Below, one piece after another: positions 59,108-64,000 of a DNA stretch of 64,000 nucleotides (position 1 is its first letter; each line of letters begins with the position of its first letter). Under the pieces are notes generated by a model. The model searched no databases, was not told the origin of the DNA, and saw only the letters and a program-made list of their open reading frames with translations. The translations under genes and the position numbers were made by a program. Origin of the DNA: Portunus trituberculatus (lineage: Eukaryota; Arthropoda; Malacostraca; Decapoda; Portunidae); contig NC_059268.1 of the NCBI RefSeq assembly GCF_017591435.1, forward strand, positions 8,386,684-8,450,683, given 5' to 3'.

Positions 59108-59228
59108 ATTATCACTATTCATCATATTTTTTCTTTCCTCCTTGATAATCATCATCAGTAATCTGAGTAATATCTGTTCACGGCCCTGTCTTTCCTCTTC
59201 CGACACTCTCTTATTTTTTCCCTTCAAT

Positions 59229-59578
<350 letters not shown>

Positions 59579-59959
59579 GATCTCCACTTGTGTTCCCTTT
59601 AGTTTTTATTTGTCTTTTCTCCCCTGCGGCCTTCACTTGCTTCCTCCATCTGTTTTCCTCGTCTCTCACGCCTACCTGCCCGTCCCCAGTCGCCAGTCTT
59701 GCTTGTTGCCCTCCGCCAACGTCTGTATGCAGATTTCTGGGCAAATATTTCGTCAGTGTTGTGTATTGTGTGTATCTTTACATACGTTTAGGCTTGCTCG
59801 CTGTGGGCTGTGATGAAATGTGCATGCATGATGGTACGCGTTCTCACAGTGTTTATTCTTGTTAATGCTGATTCAAGGTATGGCTTATTTTAGTGTTCTG
59901 CGTCCTCTTTAGCGTTTCTCGTGTTTATTTGTCTCATAAACTCACTTAGTATCTTAGAG

Positions 59960-60170
59960 TATCAGAAAATATGGTTACAAAAAGCCATCTGGTCAACATG
60001 TAGCAGTCCCTGAATGAAATACACTTATTTTTTATCTATCATCATTAATTTGTCTAATCTTTTTGCAAAGCTCCCTAATGACTCGGCACTGACAACCTGA
60101 TTACTGAGTCTATTCCCTTAAGCGAACTGCCTTGGCTTTCTCTCCTTAACCTTCTTAATTGCTAAACAGC
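59960..60170 (-). pseudogene. 5'-truncated non-LTR retrotransposon, RT C-terminus (family 1)
   Basis: Minus-strand translation reads NRLSNQVVSAESLGSF then AKRLDKL, the same LINE C-terminal signature as at 15650-15850, followed by a diverged 3' tail. The upstream part has decayed beyond recognition. Confidence 0.8.
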
Positions 60171-60599
60171 AAAACATAGTTTGAACTATCTTATAATGAA
60201 TGGGAAATATCTTGCATGGCTTTTCTTCTTAACCTGTTTCATTATTCCTAAAGGTGATGGTAATGGGATTAATAAGTGGTGTCCTCTTTCTTTCTTCTTG
60301 GTTGGTAATTCTTCTTTTGTTGAGATGTCGTCTATTTGAACAATGCACCATGTATTAATTTGCTTCCTTGACTCACATGTTTTGGTCTTTGTTATAGTGA
60401 TGAGGATGTATTGAATCAGCGAACCGTGTCTCTCATTTTTGCTTCCCTCTTCTTAATGACGTGTTGACAAGATTTATGGAGTGGTGTAATTAGTGAGAAA
60501 TTTTCTTTATCATCGTCGCTGTTTTTTTTTTCTCTTCCCTGATCTTAGTGCTGCTGATGAGAATGTCATTAAGGTAACAGTGTTCATGTTTATGTCTGT

Positions 60600-61355
60600 G
60601 CTGTTAAAACTTATGAAATAATGAATAGTTGACAGAATTTTATGGATCTACCTCACCCCTAACCCTTGTAGCTGCTTCGTAGGCTCACACGTTGCTTTAA
60701 TTTCCTCAGCACTGGGACGCTTTTTTTACCGTGAGTTTTGGATATGATTAGAGGATTTTATTTGCATTATGAACTGTCTATGGAGGTCAAAGAATTATTG
60801 GCCAGAGTCTTCACTATTTTTAACTCCTTTACAAGATTTTGAAGGTGTATGAAATCACCAAATAGTAAGCAAAATAAATATGAAAACGCGTCATGGTACT
60901 GAAGAGGTTAATGTTCATGTTGTGATGTCATTAAGCTTTCCATATTGTTTGTTCCTCTATCTGCCTTCCTCATCACAGGTTGGTAAAAGTTATACAATAT
61001 TATACAGATGATAATATAAGTCAATATTTACGTCTATTCTGTAATTTCCTCTTAGGTTCACAAGTTAAAAGTGTTGCTGGTCAGACTGTCTTAGAGCTCA
61101 ATGCCTTTCTTTCCCGGTCTGTCCTTGAACATCTTGTATAGTTAGTGGGAAAAATGTTTGGCTGTACGTCGCTCCTGTAATTCCTTTATAAACTCGTACG
61201 TTATAAATAGTGATTCCGTGAATAATATTAAGCTAACTTTATCGTCATTTTCCTGGTCTTTTTCTTAATTACGGCCTGTTGAAACTTTTGAAATATTGCA
61301 TAATTAATAGCAAGAATATTCTGGATATACGTCGCTTCTTTTTCCTAAATGACGT
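60600..61355 (+). repeat. degenerate dispersed/tandem repeat
   Basis: Segments near 60600, 61140 and 61275 share variants of CTGTTGAAACTTTTGAAATA, GGATATACGTCGCTxCT and TATAAACTCGTACGTT. The MITE at 60697 has inserted within this series. Confidence 0.4.
60697..60911 (+). mobile_element. TTAA-type MITE, copy 4
   Basis: TTAA at 60697-60700 and at 60908-60911 bound the element. The left end TTTCCTCAGCACTGGGACGC and the right end (read inward) CCTCTTCAGTACCATGACGC form imperfect terminal inverted repeats of about 20 bp. Confidence 0.87.
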
Positions 61356-61586
61356 GTTTTTTTTTCCTTTTTTCCTTTTTTTTCCGTAAATAATGGAGGA
61401 TGGCGGTGTGTAGAACGTGGTGCAGGCTGGCGAGGCGCACCGCTAGGTAGGGGAGGTGGCTGAGGGGCGTAGTAGTGAGTTGCAGGGCTGAGGCAGGGTG
61501 GTTGGCTTGTTCTTGGTCCTAAAGTTCGATCCTGCCTCAAGGCCACACGAGCCATCTTATTCACGTTCCCGCCACGTTGCTGGGGA

Positions 61587-61611
61587 ACCACCACCACCAC
61601 CACCACCACCT
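61587..61611 (+). repeat. (CAC)n microsatellite
   Basis: About 8 units. Confidence 0.94.
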
Positions 61612-61898
61612 TTTATATTTTGTGCTTCAGTTTTATTCATTGTCACTGTTATTAAGCGTGGCGTATTTAGTATTCATTTACGTTTTGTCCTCTTACCACG
61701 ACAGTTCACGAAAGCCAAAGAGGTGATTATCCGAGATCACAAGACTGTTTCTCCTTTCCATTATGTAGAAAGCTGGCTCATTAGTCGCTGAAACTCTAAA
61801 ATCTTTAAAAACACCGGTCATCTTCAACTATAACCTTTTAACATAATGAAGGTGGAAAGCGGAGGTGTTTCAGAGTACTGTTCTAGGTAGCATCATCC

Positions 61899-61929
61899 AC
61901 ACACACACACACGCACACACACACACACA
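61899..61929 (+). repeat. (CA)n microsatellite, interrupted
   Basis: About 15 units with one ACG interruption. Confidence 0.94.
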
Positions 61930-62112
61930 GAAAGGAGGGGAAGGCGATGTTCATCCTATCCGATATACATGTTCCTTTGGCCCACTAATGGTCATCAGAT
62001 AGCCGCTGACTGATGGGCAAGGTAGAGAGTGGCAGGTAGACACACAGGTGATACTGATACCTTATAGATCACCTGCCACTGGCTGTCTGTCTGTCTTTGT
62101 GTCCGTCAGTGT

Positions 62113-62356
<244 letters not shown>

Positions 62357-62804
62357 GGTACTACCGCCACCTTCCTCCTCTTCCTTTCCTCGCCTCACCT
62401 TACCATGCTGGGTGCCCGGGTCACGCTTTCCCCCCTTTATTGTCTTGTGTTTGTTTAGACCGTGCTAGGTGGTGGTGGGTGGTGGTGGTGGTGGTGGTAG
62501 GTCGAGAAGCCAGACTCAGGCTTCCCCATCTCTCTCTCTGCCTTTCCATCCTTACTCATTTCTTCCGTCCATCCTCATCTTGTCTTTCTTCTTCTTTCCT
62601 TTCTTTTTTTAATTTCGTAGCCTTCATTGTCTTCTTATTTCATCTTTCTTTTTTGTCTCATCATATTGCATCGGTTACTGCTTTGTTTTGTGTTTTGTTT
62701 TCTTGTTTTTATTTTTTTCATTTTCTTTTTTCATTTTCTCTTTGATACACCTTGTCACTTTGTCTTATTTTCTGTCATTTAGTCTTCTCAAGCTCATTCG
62801 TGTG

Positions 62805-62806
<2 letters not shown>

Positions 62807-62878
<72 letters not shown>
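62807..62878 (+). repeat. (GT)n microsatellite
   Basis: 36 units, followed by GGGT units. Confidence 0.98.
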
Positions 62879-62879
<1 letters not shown>

Positions 62880-62999
62880 GTGTGTGTGTGGGTGGGTGGG
62901 TAGGTGGTTCGGTGGGTGGGTAGGTGAGTGTGTGTCTGGGTATTTGTTGTGGAATGGACATGAAAACCATCTTAATTAAGTGGAGGAGGAAGAGTGTCG

Positions 63000-63210
63000 G
63001 GGGGTCGAGAAGCGATGCATGGGGTAGCTGTTGTGGGTTGTTGGGCCAGGGGAGGCGAGGGCTGGCTGGTGGCTGGCTGGTTGGTTGGTTGGTTGGCCTG
63101 GCCGCTCCGCCACCCCCAGCCGGGCCTGTGTGTGGTGGCGGCGAGACAGCGGCTGTCTGGGGGCGAGGGCGGCGCCGCCAGCCAGGGAGCGGCAGCCGGC
63201 GGGGGTTTAA
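63000..63210. other. GC-rich, CpG-containing patch with (GGCT)n(GGTT)n
   Basis: The strongest GC enrichment in the window (GGCGGCGAGAC, GGGCGGCGCCGCC, GGCAGCCGGCGGGGG). It could be a promoter or 5' exon region. No TATA box, start codon or splice donor can be assigned with confidence. Confidence 0.3.
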
Positions 63211-63254
63211 GAGCAGTCCATCTCTCTCTTTCTCTTTTTTTTTTATTTCTTCAT

Positions 63255-63389
<135 letters not shown>

Positions 63390-63611
63390 CACTTTTTATT
63401 GCTACTATTTCGTTTCAACTTTATCGGGAGTCGCTTTTGTTTTAGTTTTTTTTTCTTCTCACTTTGTGGTCTTTTCTCTTTCCTCTCTCCAGTTTTGTGT
63501 TATTGTATTTCCTTTCGCTTGTTGCGCTACTACAGGGCTGTTGTAATTACTGAAGAGGTCCTTTTTCCATTCATCCTCCAGTCTCTTCCTTTTTCCTCTT
63601 TCGATAATATT

Positions 63612-63720
<109 letters not shown>

Positions 63721-64000
63721 TCTCTCTAATCCTTCCCTTCTATTCTTATTCTCACCCTGCCTTCCCTTCCCTTCGTCCTCACAGTTTCTTCCTTCCCTCC
63801 TTCCCCTCTCTGTCTCCTCCCCTTCCTTGTGCATCCCCACCTCGCTCTGTCCTACATCTTTCCCTCTTTTCCTTCTCCATTGGTTCCTTTACTTTCATTA
63901 TTGTCTTTTGTTTTTGGTCGTCGTCTCACGCCTTTAGTTAAGAGGCGTAGGATGGTGAGCACCACTAAAGCAAATTATGTCATTACAAGCATGGATATAC

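Overview
This window looks like nuclear DNA of a decapod crustacean, most probably a brachyuran crab. The grounds are an arthropod-type discs-large exon with canonical GT/AG splice sites, an extreme load of dinucleotide microsatellites, and several families of tRNA-derived SINEs and degenerate LINE tails of a kind familiar from crab genomes. The species call is an inference from sequence style.

Only one protein-coding element can be supported with high confidence. It is a 132-bp internal exon on the + strand at 27764-27895 that encodes most of the L27 domain of Discs large (Dlg1/SAP97-type, the S97 isoform class in flies). It has a polypyrimidine tract plus CAG acceptor, a GTGAGT donor and phase 1 on both sides. 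No other exon of the gene is recognisable, so most of the window is probably dlg1 intron or flank. A 104-codon minus-strand ORF at 55142-55456 with a signal-peptide-like start and a TATA-like box is a weak candidate for a small secreted protein.

The rest is repeats. (1) More than 70 microsatellite tracts, mainly (CT/GA)n and (CA/GT)n. The longest are a (CA)n(TA)n(CA)n compound of about 840 bp at 6390-7232, a (CT)n of 492 bp at 51132-51623, and further (CT)n tracts at 51838, 58180 and 59232. (2) tRNA-derived SINEs: two tRNA-Val-like subfamilies, A and B (11520, 31063, 31419, 31764, 36377, 50257 and a collapsed copy at 50551); a class-II-tRNA-like family C (1930, 42245); and family D with a 27-base poly(A) tail (25004). 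(3) 5'-truncated non-LTR retrotransposon ends keeping only the reverse-transcriptase C-terminus or 3' tail (15650, 19471, 23349, 28568, 45345, 59960). (4) A family of about 210-bp MITEs with CCTCTTCAG-type inverted ends and TTAA borders (3532, 9963, 27932, 60697). (5) Several local 80-145 bp tandem duplications.

Layout: 0-12 kb microsatellites, one family C SINE, two MITEs and a 133-bp duplication; 12-27 kb mostly unrecognised intron-like DNA with LINE tails and the family D SINE; 27.7-28.7 kb the dlg1 exon, a MITE, (GA)n and a LINE tail; 31-36.7 kb the family A/B SINE cluster inside (CA)n DNA; 38-50 kb sparse repeats, a SINE inserted into a tandem duplication and a LINE dimer; 50-64 kb SINE remnants, the longest (CT)n tracts, a MITE and a GC-rich patch. 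The most unusual pattern is that every Val-type SINE is embedded in (CA)n on both sides, always in the same relative orientation.
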